From positions 6,636,501-6,700,500 of the forward strand of contig NZ_CP128362.1 in NCBI RefSeq assembly GCF_034274695.1: a stretch of DNA of 64,000 nucleotides, given 5' to 3'. Source of the stretch: Chitinophaga sp. LS1. GTDB lineage: Bacteria > Bacteroidota > Bacteroidia > Chitinophagales > Chitinophagaceae. A program made the position numbers and the translations under genes. The notes below the pieces were generated by a model. That model searched no databases and had not been told where the DNA came from. It saw only the letters and a program-made list of their open reading frames with translations. How positions within the stretch are numbered: position 1 is the stretch's first letter; the number at the start of each line of letters is the position of its first letter. This document shows positions 17,556-26,275 of the stretch, one piece after another.

Positions 17556-18911
17556 TTAAAGGGCTACTTCCTTTTGCTGACGACTTTGTATATACTCCAA
17601 TACCAGCCGGTCTTCAATATTGAACTTGAACGATGGGCAGGCAGGGATGCCATGCTCCCAGTGAATAGGACAGCTACCTCCGCATACCGGCAATAACTTA
17701 CAGTTTGCACACCAGGTCTTCCCTTCTTTCAAAGTAGTGTTCCATGCCCGCATAGGGGTTTTGCTCGTATCTTCAACAAAAGGTTGGTCCAGATGCCCTA
17801 TCTCGTATGCCGTGTCTTTATACAGAGACGTATAAGGTACTTCCCAACAGGTAGATACATTTCCATAAGCATCGTATACTTCTGAGCCTTTTTTAACTGT
17901 ACTACATACAATCTTAGACCGGCCGGGCAGGATCTCCGTATAAAATCCATGATGGATGAGCTTCATCATCCAGTCAATCTCTTCAGATGCAAAATCGCTC
18001 TTACTTACGCCGACAGTATCTCCTGCATTATTCTCGCCCCAGTTATGCACAGGTATCATATAAAACCCAACTTTCTTCTGCAATTGATAACTGGCCAGCA
18101 GTTGGATAAATTCATCAATGCCAGCTTCATTATTACGATCTACATTGCAACGCACCGTAATTCTCGCTTTACATTCTTCATAAAAGGGATCGTTGACGAT
18201 ATCCAGAATGTTCTTAAAGATCAGGTCAAAGGTGGGTTGTCCTTTTTTCGTATACCTGTTTTTATCGTGGTAAGCAGCCACACCATCCAGGGTAATCTGG
18301 AAATGCCGGATCTTCCATTGTGCAACCATCTCCCTGAAGATGGATGGCTTCAGACTCAATCCATTTGTAATCATATCAGCAGTATACCCCAATCCTAGCT
18401 TAGCTGTCAGCTCCATCAGGGGTTCACTCATCTCCCGAATTTGTTTCACTGCCATCAGTGGTTCTGCACCATACCAGGTAACAGACAATTTTTTAGCGCC
18501 TTCATTACGTAACTTATCCCCGATGCGTGCGATCATTTTTTGTTGCAGATCAACAGGCATATATTGATTGGTATGTTCCTGCCCACAGTAATGACACCCC
18601 AACTGGCACGAGGCGCCTGGCTGTATCACAATATCCAGCGTATGGTCCTGCTCCACAGCTTGCTGGTTATCCTGCAATATATAATCCAGCTCATCCTGAT
18701 CTGCGGGTACAATAGCTTCGATAGTAGCCAGTTCGCTAAGTAAGGAAGGTGGCAGCTGATCCAGTTCATTCCGTTCCAGATATCCGTAATAAACATCTTT
18801 AATCATCAATACGCTGCCGGTGCGGGTGGCATAGAGGAGTCTTTTAGGAGCGGCATCGCTGTCATCAAGTATCCCTGTCTTTATGATATAGAAGGAACTC
18901 TTATATTCCAT
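17556..18911 (-). CDS. radical SAM/SPASM peptide maturase
   Basis: 451 residues. The radical SAM cluster motif is CQLGCHYC (Cys102, 106, 109), followed by a conserved WYGAEPL. The C-terminal SPASM region carries many cysteines (IVCSTV, STCWEV, WCANCKLLPVCGGSC, PACPSF), enough for two auxiliary 4Fe-4S clusters. The ~80 N-terminal residues before the core could include a leader-recognition element. These enzymes make thioether, C-C or C-O crosslinks or epimerise residues in RiPP precursors. It lies 56 nt after the precursor gene and 13 nt before the exporter, consistent with one transcript. Confidence 0.95.
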   Translation of the reverse strand: MEYKSSFYIIKTGILDDSDAAPKRLLYATRTGSVLMIKDVYYGYLERNELDQLPPSLLSELATIEAIVPADQDELDYILQDNQQAVEQDHTLDIVIQPGASCQLGCHYCGQEHTNQYMPVDLQQKMIARIGDKLRNEGAKKLSVTWYGAEPLMAVKQIREMSEPLMELTAKLGLGYTADMITNGLSLKPSIFREMVAQWKIRHFQITLDGVAAYHDKNRYTKKGQPTFDLIFKNILDIVNDPFYEECKARITVRCNVDRNNEAGIDEFIQLLASYQLQKKVGFYMIPVHNWGENNAGDTVGVSKSDFASEEIDWMMKLIHHGFYTEILPGRSKIVCSTVKKGSEVYDAYGNVSTCWEVPYTSLYKDTAYEIGHLDQPFVEDTSKTPMRAWNTTLKEGKTWCANCKLLPVCGGSCPIHWEHGIPACPSFKFNIEDRLVLEYIQSRQQKEVAL

Positions 18912-18967
18912 AAACTATGATTTTAGAAAATTCCAGGGCACTGATGGCCCTGGAAAAACAGAGGAAA

Positions 18968-19138
18968 TTATTCAATCTCTTCACTTTTTTTAGTGCAATT
19001 CTTTGTGCAGCTATCTTCAAGCCTACGTGCACCACCGCGAATCAGGTAAGCATCAGCTTCATTCAGGGGAGTGATTGCTTTTTTGCTTTCTTCTTCGATT
19101 ACCTGTTTCAGCAATTGCTGGAGATTTTTGTTGTTCAT
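18968..19138 (-). CDS. GG-leader RiPP precursor peptide
   Basis: 56 residues from the ATG at 19138; an earlier in-frame start at 19168 adds ten residues with no leader character. The leader (1-36) is MNNKNLQQLLKQVIEEESKK then AITPLNEADAYLIRGG: an amphipathic acidic helix ending in a double-glycine site, as in the TIGR04149-like GG-Bacteroidales rSAM-modified group (from memory). The predicted core is 20 residues, ARRLEDSCTKNCTKKSEEIE: two Cys, two Thr, two Ser, highly charged. It is followed by the radical SAM maturase and C39 exporter, the expected tailoring and export genes. I see no -7 box right upstream. Confidence 0.85.
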   Translation of the reverse strand: MNNKNLQQLLKQVIEEESKKAITPLNEADAYLIRGGARRLEDSCTKNCTKKSEEIE

Positions 19139-19304
19139 GGTTGTTGGGTTTTTAAATATAATGAGCAAATCGGCTTAAGTTTAACGTTGTTTAGCCATCA
19201 TAGAACGCTACATATTAGACAATACATAGTCTGTACAGGATTGTTGACATTAGTGGCCACTGTCTGTCAAACAAGCTGTATTACCGGTAAGAAATTGTTT
19301 TTTG

Positions 19305-21761
19305 TTAATTAGCTCTTCGCTTCTCGTCTCCGTTAGTGTTGCGCTGTTTCAGGTCACGGGTTTTACCACCCAGTTTCCATGCCAGCGTGAGACGTAAGGA
19401 TCGACTTCCGTAGTAAGTACTATACTGTTGTCGTATACCATTTGTCACACTCCCATAGCGTTCTCTGTTAGTCTTTAACAGGTCTTTCCCATTGAGGGCG
19501 ATTGTTACTTTCTTTTTCCATAGGGATACTTTACAACCTGCATCCAGGCTATAATATGCCCCGACGTGATCTATCCCGTTTATCTCAGGAGCCTGGTACC
19601 AGATGGAGACGACGCTCTGGAAGGTACGGGCCTGGTTCCAGGAAATAGTCTGTTCAGAAGATATATACATGCTCCATCCACTCAGCCGTTTTTGGGTAGC
19701 AGCATTTGTGGATATGGTAGTATTTGAATAAACCTGCAGATAGGTATAATTTTCATACCACCGCCACGCACTAAAAGTGAGTGTCTCCTCGATGCCGTAA
19801 CTATAGACGTTTAAAAAGTTGCGTTGTTCCATTGCAATGATATTCGTCACAGAATCGGGGATGCGTAACTGGTCAAATCCATTGTGCTTAATTTCTGCTG
19901 ACAACTGGGAATTCAACAACTCTTTGTATTGATATCCCAGATGCAGCACGTGCAGGTACGATGGCTGCAGGAAGGGATTGCCTGCCGTATAATAGTATTT
20001 ACTGGAATAAGATTTAAACGGATTGAGTGCTGCATAGTCCGGCCGGCCTATTCTTCTGCCATAAGAGAAGAACAGTTGTTGTTCTCCTTTAAGCTGATAC
20101 ATTAAATACGCTGTAGGAAACAGCCTGAAATAAGCATTCTCATTCCGTTGCTGATAGGTTTGAGAAATCCCTGTCGTCTGCGTAAATTCACCTCTTAATC
20201 CGGCCTGCAGGTTCCAGTGTCCCATGTGTTTACCTGCACTGAGGTACAATGCCTGTACCCTTTCCCTGTAGATAAAACTATCGCTCTTTGCAGCATCGAA
20301 AACAGGTGTACCTTTATAGAGGTTGTAGAAGGCGATTCTGCTGTCATTATTAATAAAAGACACCTTTGCTCCCATTTTGATTTCGAGCTGTTTTCCGGGC
20401 AGTTCAGCATCTACCTGTGCGGTATACACCTTCACCGTTTGAGGCGACTGATTCCTGGCTACCAATGAGTCACCTGTTGGGATACCTCCAGGCAGATAAT
20501 TGTAACTATTCAGCTCCTGCACATTGCTTTTATGATAATAAAAGTAATCAGCACCTGCAGCTATTTTTTTGCCGGTTGAATCCAGCTTTTGTTCGAAATA
20601 AAGATCCAGGTCATGACTCTCCGGTTTGTTGGAATAACGATTGGCACTTTGTACCAGAGAATCAAGGTCTTTGGAATAAATGTTAGTTAGTGTGCCATCT
20701 TTTGTTGTTCTTTTTTGCAACGAAGTGGTGTACCTGATACCAGCTGTTTGATTCCTGTTGAAGTTATATTCCGCTGCCACTGTACCGGTCAGACTTTTGG
20801 TTACATAATCTGCTCCCCGTTCACTAAGCCATAGCTGGGAGGGATAATAAATAAAGCTTTCGCGGGTTTGGTAAGTCAGTTGTTTGCTTGCATTCAGCGT
20901 CGCCATCATGGAGAGTTTTTTATACGTATATCCCACACTCCCACCTAAGGTATAACCGGGAAATACCGCCTGTGCGTAGCTTCCCTGTATATTGCCGCTT
21001 ATACCTGCTACTCTGTTTCTTTTGGTGACGATATTGATCAGTCCTCCTCCACCAGCGGCATCGTACATAGACGGTGGATTGGCAATCACTTCTATTCTGG
21101 CAATATCGGCAGATGAAATTGATTTCAATAAATTAGTAAGGTCTTCTCCTGACAACTGCAGGGTTCTTCCATTCAGCATAACCTTTGCACTGTTTCCTCC
21201 TGCCAGCATAATCCTGTTTTCTCCGGAAGTTCTCACTCCTGGTGCTTTCTGAACAGCATCCCAGGCCGATCCTCCTACCAATGAGATACTGTTATCAACA
21301 TTGAAAATAACACGGTCTATTTTCCGCTCAATGAGAGGGGCTTTTCCGGTCACGACTACGGCATTCAGCTGTTTGGCTACACCAGTTTGCAATTGCACGG
21401 TTACACCATCCGGATGTGACAATGTAGCCGAATCCAGCAAGTATAAGCTATCCCTGTATTGTAGATGGGATACTTTAAGTAGCCAGGCATAACGGGGCGT
21501 TACTGCAAACTCATACCTACCATTCTTATCGGTCGTTCCTGTGGCTGACAGCACGGTATCTTTATACCTATACAATAGCAGGCTTGCATCAGCGATGGGT
21601 GTGTTGTACGCATCTAACACCGTTACTTGAATCGTAGGGACATAGGTATCTACAGTTTGGGCCGCGGCATAAGCTTGTAAGACCATCAACGCTGTTGAAA
21701 GGCAGACAAGTTTTATTATGCTGTTGCCAACCTGGAAGAACCTTCTATATTTAGCTTTCAT
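19305..21761 (-). CDS. TonB-type outer-membrane barrel with CarboxypepD_reg domain
   Basis: 818 residues. Signal sequence to about AAAQ (residue 35), then a carboxypeptidase-regulatory-like beta-sandwich (40-130: VTVLDAYNTPIADASLLLY, GTTDKNGRYEF), then a plug (AVVVTGKAPLIERKIDRV, VRTSGENRIMLAGGNSAKV, RIEVIANPPSMYDAAGG) and an OMP_b-brl_3 beta-barrel to the C-terminus. This family takes up or interacts with peptides or glycans; the true ligand is unknown. It is upstream of the precursor by 167 nt on the same strand, so it may be co-transcribed and act in export or reuptake of the peptide (inference). Confidence 0.88.
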   Translation of the reverse strand: MKAKYRRFFQVGNSIIKLVCLSTALMVLQAYAAAQTVDTYVPTIQVTVLDAYNTPIADASLLLYRYKDTVLSATGTTDKNGRYEFAVTPRYAWLLKVSHLQYRDSLYLLDSATLSHPDGVTVQLQTGVAKQLNAVVVTGKAPLIERKIDRVIFNVDNSISLVGGSAWDAVQKAPGVRTSGENRIMLAGGNSAKVMLNGRTLQLSGEDLTNLLKSISSADIARIEVIANPPSMYDAAGGGGLINIVTKRNRVAGISGNIQGSYAQAVFPGYTLGGSVGYTYKKLSMMATLNASKQLTYQTRESFIYYPSQLWLSERGADYVTKSLTGTVAAEYNFNRNQTAGIRYTTSLQKRTTKDGTLTNIYSKDLDSLVQSANRYSNKPESHDLDLYFEQKLDSTGKKIAAGADYFYYHKSNVQELNSYNYLPGGIPTGDSLVARNQSPQTVKVYTAQVDAELPGKQLEIKMGAKVSFINNDSRIAFYNLYKGTPVFDAAKSDSFIYRERVQALYLSAGKHMGHWNLQAGLRGEFTQTTGISQTYQQRNENAYFRLFPTAYLMYQLKGEQQLFFSYGRRIGRPDYAALNPFKSYSSKYYYTAGNPFLQPSYLHVLHLGYQYKELLNSQLSAEIKHNGFDQLRIPDSVTNIIAMEQRNFLNVYSYGIEETLTFSAWRWYENYTYLQVYSNTTISTNAATQKRLSGWSMYISSEQTISWNQARTFQSVVSIWYQAPEINGIDHVGAYYSLDAGCKVSLWKKKVTIALNGKDLLKTNRERYGSVTNGIRQQYSTYYGSRSLRLTLAWKLGGKTRDLKQRNTNGDEKRRAN

Positions 21762-22198
21762 CTAATAGCTTAGGTTATCCTTTCCAGGGTGATTATAGAT
21801 AATGTGGGTGCTGGCTATTCAATGGCGAGGAATAACCTTTGTCGTTTTCTAAACTCTGTGAATTATTTGGGTTTAAATCTGGTGCTTCTTATTATCTAAT
21901 GCGCTCAGTTGTTGTGTCATTTACAGGCTGGATGAAGATAACAATTTTACTAATAGCCAGATAATAATTTCAAGGTTTTTTCCCCAATTTTGGGATTCGA
22001 TGGATGAATTAGGAAATTATAAGGATGGATAACTTTTTTTACAGGAATTCGCCGTGTACTTTAAAATCGAATAATTTACAGGACTCAATCTTAAAGAGAT
22101 TTGCAGGTTTTTGAGAATACGAAAATTTTCTCCACAAATACCCGAATAAAAGGGCGCCGTACGAATTTTTGAGACGCTCCCTCTATTTTTATATTCCC
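21762..22198. other. divergent intergenic region
   Basis: AT-rich spacer between the barrel gene (minus) and the M28 peptidase (plus). It contains ACCCGAATAAAA at 22140-22151, close to the string found before the terminators at 3442 and 6895. No coding sequence or strong -7 box for the minus-strand cluster was found. Confidence 0.4.
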
Positions 22199-22206
22199 TA
22201 CCTTTG
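22199..22206 (+). promoter_or_regulatory. -7 box (TACCTTTG) for the M28 peptidase gene
   Basis: TACCTTTG lies 31 nt before the ATG at 22238. Perfect match to the Bacteroidota consensus; no clear -33 TTG at 17-22 nt spacing. Confidence 0.6.
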
Positions 22207-22237
22207 CCCGCAATAACTCATACACAACGATAACCAT

Positions 22238-23713
22238 ATGAGAAAAGATATTTTTCTATTTTCTTTTAGTACACTCCTGTGCTTTGCCGGTCAGGTAAAT
22301 TCACAATCAAAAAAAGTACCCATTGAGGCTATTCAACAGGCAGAAATAAAACGCGACCTCTTTACCCTTGCCGATGATCACTTCAGAGGCCGTGAAGCAG
22401 GTACCCTCGATGAATTAAAAGCTTCCATGTGGGTAGCAGAACAAGCACGCAAAGCCGGCCTGGAACCCGCTGGTGACGATGGCACTTATTTCCAGTTTTA
22501 TTCCTTATTACGCGAACGTGTAAATGATCACAGCACCGTAAAGATCGGAGACCGCACATTTTCTCTCTGGAAAGATATGATCATATGGGAACCAGGCTTT
22601 GCTTCAGTAGATGCTCCCATCGTATTTGTAAATGATCCCTTAACAGTGGATGAAGCTACAGTAAAGGGAAAGGTCGTAGCACTACAATTCACAGAACAGG
22701 ATCTGACCGACCCACGCAAAATTATTCCATGGAGATACGTAACACTTGTCGTACAAAACTGTGTCAAAAAAATCGCAGCCAAAGGTGCAAAGGCAATTAT
22801 ATTTGTTTCAGATGACAGAGCGCAACAAGCCTGGGCCAGAGCCGTTCAGGACCGTATGCGTGGCACCTACCGAATTGAAGGCAGACCATCCAGACAATTA
22901 TTAAACGGTATCCCTATTATTTGGATAGGCGCTGATGCCCTCGATCTCGTGCGTGTTCCAAATCAACAATTTCAGGCAAACATATATGCGGAAGCATTCA
23001 CTTATCCATCTGTGAATGTAGTAGCGAAAGTGAAAGGTAGTGATCCCAAACTGGCCAATGAATATGTATTGTTCAGCGGTCACACAGACCATGATGGCGT
23101 ACGCAACATTGAACCGGGAAAAGATTCTATCTTAAATGGAGCTGATGACAATGCAACCGCCTGCGTGGCACTGCTGGCCATCGGCCGTGCGTTTCACCAA
23201 CAACCTGGTAAACGTAGTGCGCTGTTCGTATGGCATGGCGCAGAAGAACGTGGACTACTGGGTAGCTATTATTTCGCGGAACACCCTACTGTGCCACAGG
23301 AATCGCTGGTAGCTGTGCTGAATGCTGATATGATAGGCATGAATTCTCCTGACAGTGCAGGTTTACTGGGTATCACACCTCCACATCTGAACTCATCAGA
23401 CCTGGCAAACATCGCATTGGCAGAAAATGCCAAAGGGCCAAAATTCAAACTGGATACTGAATGGGACAAGGCTTCCCATTTTGAAGGATTCTATTTCCGC
23501 AGTGACCATTTGCCATATGTGAGAAAGAATATTCCTGCGATTTTCTTCACCACGCTCACGCATCCGCGTTATCATACACCTGCTGATGAAGCTGCAACTA
23601 TCAATATTGAGAAGCTGACGAAAATGACCCGCTGGATGTATGCAACAGGGTTTGGGGTAGCAAATGCGGCCAACAGACCGAAAATTGTAGATGGATTTAA
23701 GCTGGAAAAATAG
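22238..23713 (+). CDS. M28 family metallopeptidase, secreted
   Basis: 491 residues with a signal peptide (to about VNSQ, residue 23). A PA-like insert (~150-260) is followed by the M28 zinc-peptidase domain: FSGHTDHDGVR, NGADDNATACVALL (Asp and Asn region), FVWHGAEERGLLGS (catalytic Glu pair), NADMIGMN and HPRYHTPADE near the end. The family removes amino acids from peptide N-termini. The periplasmic or surface location fits nutrient peptide degradation. Single gene with its own -7 box and terminator. Confidence 0.93.
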   Translation: MRKDIFLFSFSTLLCFAGQVNSQSKKVPIEAIQQAEIKRDLFTLADDHFRGREAGTLDELKASMWVAEQARKAGLEPAGDDGTYFQFYSLLRERVNDHSTVKIGDRTFSLWKDMIIWEPGFASVDAPIVFVNDPLTVDEATVKGKVVALQFTEQDLTDPRKIIPWRYVTLVVQNCVKKIAAKGAKAIIFVSDDRAQQAWARAVQDRMRGTYRIEGRPSRQLLNGIPIIWIGADALDLVRVPNQQFQANIYAEAFTYPSVNVVAKVKGSDPKLANEYVLFSGHTDHDGVRNIEPGKDSILNGADDNATACVALLAIGRAFHQQPGKRSALFVWHGAEERGLLGSYYFAEHPTVPQESLVAVLNADMIGMNSPDSAGLLGITPPHLNSSDLANIALAENAKGPKFKLDTEWDKASHFEGFYFRSDHLPYVRKNIPAIFFTTLTHPRYHTPADEAATINIEKLTKMTRWMYATGFGVANAANRPKIVDGFKLEK

Positions 23714-23724
23714 ATGCTAATATA

Positions 23725-23768
23725 GGAAAAGAGGCTGCTTCAATAGTATTGATGACAGCCTCTTTTCC
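23725..23768 (+). terminator. terminator of the M28 gene
   Basis: GGAAAAGAGGCTG (23725-23737) pairs with CAGCCTCTTTTCC (23756-23768), 13 bp perfect, loop 18 nt, 12 nt after the stop codon. Confidence 0.75.
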
Positions 23769-23931
23769 CTGAAAATGGTTTTTATCCCCCGTTGGTGAAT
23801 TCCTCTTTCATGAATGTTTTTTCTGAAAATGGTTTTCATCCCCCATTGGTGAATTCCCTCTTTCATGAATGTTTTTTCTGAAAATGGTTTTCATCCCCCG
23901 TTGGTGAATTCCCTCTTTCATGAATGTTTCT
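23769..23931. repeat. minisatellite, three ~54-bp copies
   Basis: Copies start at 23769, 23823 and 23878, each beginning CTGAAAATGGTTTT and ending near TTTCATGAATG. Units contain the palindromes GAAAATGGTTTTC, GAATTC and TTCATGAA. It is tandem without spacers, so it is not CRISPR. Confidence 0.9.
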
Positions 23932-23997
23932 ATTCGTGATACCTATTGATTGGTTTTATTTCTTAACTGGCTCGTAATTTAGTTTTTCTGGTATTTA

Positions 23998-24031
23998 ACA
24001 AGGGAAGCCGGTGCTACGGCTTCCCTTGTTA
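23998..24031 (-). terminator. terminator after bglX
   Basis: AACAAGGGAAGCCG and CGGCTTCCCTTGTT pair perfectly with a GTGCTA loop. It is 4 nt after the GH3 stop on the minus strand. Confidence 0.85.
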
Positions 24032-24034
24032 TAA

Positions 24035-26266
24035 TTACTCATATTTAAATGCCGCTTTCAACCCTCCTACAGAAACGGAGAAATCACCCGGCTCTGTCAC
24101 CCGCTGTAGTTGTGCATTGATAAAAGAAAGTCTTTCTTTATCTATCGTGAAAGAAACTGTCTTCGTCTGCCCCGGTTGCAATTCTATTTTTTCAAATGCA
24201 CGCAAACGCTTTACTTCAGGCGTAATAGAAGCGACTTCATCACTTACATATAATAATACCGCCTCTTTACCCACTACTTTCCCGGTATTTGTCACATCGA
24301 CAGTTATGGTAATCGCTTTTGCAGCTGTCAATGTTTTATTGCTGATTGTAAGGTTGGCATAAGAGAATTGCGTATAACTCAATCCATATCCAAATTCCCA
24401 CTGCGGATTGTATCCCGCCATTTCATCAAACTGCAATGTCTCAGTATATTTATGATAATAATTGATCAGGCTATTGGTGGAACGGGGATAGGTGTAAGGC
24501 AGTTTTCCGGAAGGATTGATCTTACCAGCCAGCACATCTGCAATCACATTTCCCCCTTCATTTCCTGACAGGTAGGAATGGATGACAGCAGCACTCAGTG
24601 GTTCTATTGAAGAGATGATACGTGGACGACCTTCTGTCAATACAAACACAATAGGTTTGCCGGTCGCAGCTAAAGCACGTGTCAGTTCAATCTGTGAATC
24701 AGATATCCGCAGATCGCCGATGTTGCCCGGTGTTTCGGTATAACTGGTTTCACCAATACAAAGTACGATCACATCTACATTGGCCGCCTTTGATACCGCA
24801 TCCGTGATATCGATGGTTTTATCAAAATCAACACCTGCACTATACACAACATTAGCAGCACCAAATACATGCTGAACTGCTTCGAGGATGGTGTTCTTAT
24901 CTTTTTCAGTTTCATCGCTGGTAATACCCTGCCAGATACGTGCCCATCCACCATTTAGAGAACGCATTGAATTGGCAGAAGGACCTGCTACCAATATCTT
25001 TTTACCCGGTGTCAATGGCAGGATGTTATTTGTGTTTTTCAGCAATGTGATACATTCAGCAGCCAGGTCATAGTTTAGTTTATTATGCGCTTCGCCATTA
25101 AACAATGGATAGTCGCTGGCTTTGCCTACCGGGTTATCAAAAAGACCGGTTTCAAATTTCACTTTCAGTATTCTTTTTACCGCATCATCGATACGTGACA
25201 TAGGGATCTTCCCTTCTTTTACCAGTTCGATAAGGTCGGTAGTAAATGTGTAATCAGTAGGCACCATGCTCATATCAATACCGGCATTAATAGCAATCAT
25301 CACCGCTTCTTTGTTGTCCTTTGCTATTCTGTGACGCTGATAAAGATATTGGATATCCTGCCAGTCACTCACTACCAGTCCCTTGAATCCCAGTTCACCT
25401 TTCAGGATATCTGTTAAAATATGTTTGTTGGCATGAACAGGTACTCCATTTATTTCCGCGCTGTTTACCATCACACTTTTTGCACCGGCTTTTACAGCGG
25501 CGGCAAACTGAGGCAGGAAGTATTCACGCATTTCTCTTTCAGGTATCCAGGCAGGGGTACGATCATGTCCGCTTAAAGGCATGCTGTAGCCCATATAATG
25601 TTTCAGGCAGGCGGCAACGTGGTATTTGTCGGTTACGACATCATCCCCCTGGTATCCCTGTACCACGGCTTTGCCCATTTCGCTGACCAGATAAGGGTCT
25701 TCACCATAGGTCTCCCATATACGGGGCCATACAGGCTGACGGCCAAGATCAAGCACCGGACTAAAATTCCAGGGAATAAAGGAAGCACGTGTTTCATAAG
25801 CAGTAACAGCTGCAGCCTTTTTAGCCATAGCAGGATTAAAAGAAGCCGCTTGTGCAATCTGCTGAGGGAACATCACTGAATTTAAAGTATAATTATTCCC
25901 CCTGATGGCGTCAATGCCATACAGAACGGGGATTTTAAGACGTTCCTGCAAAGCAATTTTCTGGATAGTCTCAATCCTGTTCCTCCAGACTTCTACTGTT
26001 TGTGCATAGCCACCTACATTCAGAATAGAACCTACTTTATATTTTTTGATGGCTTCCTCTAATTTGCCCATGTCAAATTCATGAGGCTCGTTCACCTGAC
26101 CATTTGTAGTTTTCAAAAAAGCTTCCACACTGATCTGGGTCATCTGTCCTGCTTTTTCTTCAAGTGTCATCTTCGCTACCAGCGACGCTACTTTCTGATC
26201 GATGGATTGGGTATACCCATTGAAGGTGGCCGCAGTAATTGCAACAGATAAGAGTAATTTTTTCAT
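24035..26266 (-). CDS. bglX: glycoside hydrolase family 3 beta-glucosidase, secreted
   Basis: 743 residues from the ATG at 26266 (an ATG at 26275 abuts the upstream stop and is also possible). Signal peptide MKKLLLSVAITAATFNGYTQ. GH3 N-domain with substrate loop KHYMGYSMPLSGHDRT and nucleophile Asp in LVVSDWQDI; GH3 C-domain with acid/base region; fibronectin type III-like C-terminus (VTNTGKVVGKEAVLLYVSDEV). Releases glucose, or related sugars, from beta-linked oligosaccharides in the periplasm. It follows the GH5 gene with no gap, so they act together. Length is the family norm (~750). Confidence 0.95.
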   Translation of the reverse strand: MKKLLLSVAITAATFNGYTQSIDQKVASLVAKMTLEEKAGQMTQISVEAFLKTTNGQVNEPHEFDMGKLEEAIKKYKVGSILNVGGYAQTVEVWRNRIETIQKIALQERLKIPVLYGIDAIRGNNYTLNSVMFPQQIAQAASFNPAMAKKAAAVTAYETRASFIPWNFSPVLDLGRQPVWPRIWETYGEDPYLVSEMGKAVVQGYQGDDVVTDKYHVAACLKHYMGYSMPLSGHDRTPAWIPEREMREYFLPQFAAAVKAGAKSVMVNSAEINGVPVHANKHILTDILKGELGFKGLVVSDWQDIQYLYQRHRIAKDNKEAVMIAINAGIDMSMVPTDYTFTTDLIELVKEGKIPMSRIDDAVKRILKVKFETGLFDNPVGKASDYPLFNGEAHNKLNYDLAAECITLLKNTNNILPLTPGKKILVAGPSANSMRSLNGGWARIWQGITSDETEKDKNTILEAVQHVFGAANVVYSAGVDFDKTIDITDAVSKAANVDVIVLCIGETSYTETPGNIGDLRISDSQIELTRALAATGKPIVFVLTEGRPRIISSIEPLSAAVIHSYLSGNEGGNVIADVLAGKINPSGKLPYTYPRSTNSLINYYHKYTETLQFDEMAGYNPQWEFGYGLSYTQFSYANLTISNKTLTAAKAITITVDVTNTGKVVGKEAVLLYVSDEVASITPEVKRLRAFEKIELQPGQTKTVSFTIDKERLSFINAQLQRVTEPGDFSVSVGGLKAAFKYE

Positions 26267-26275
26267 AAGTGTCAT

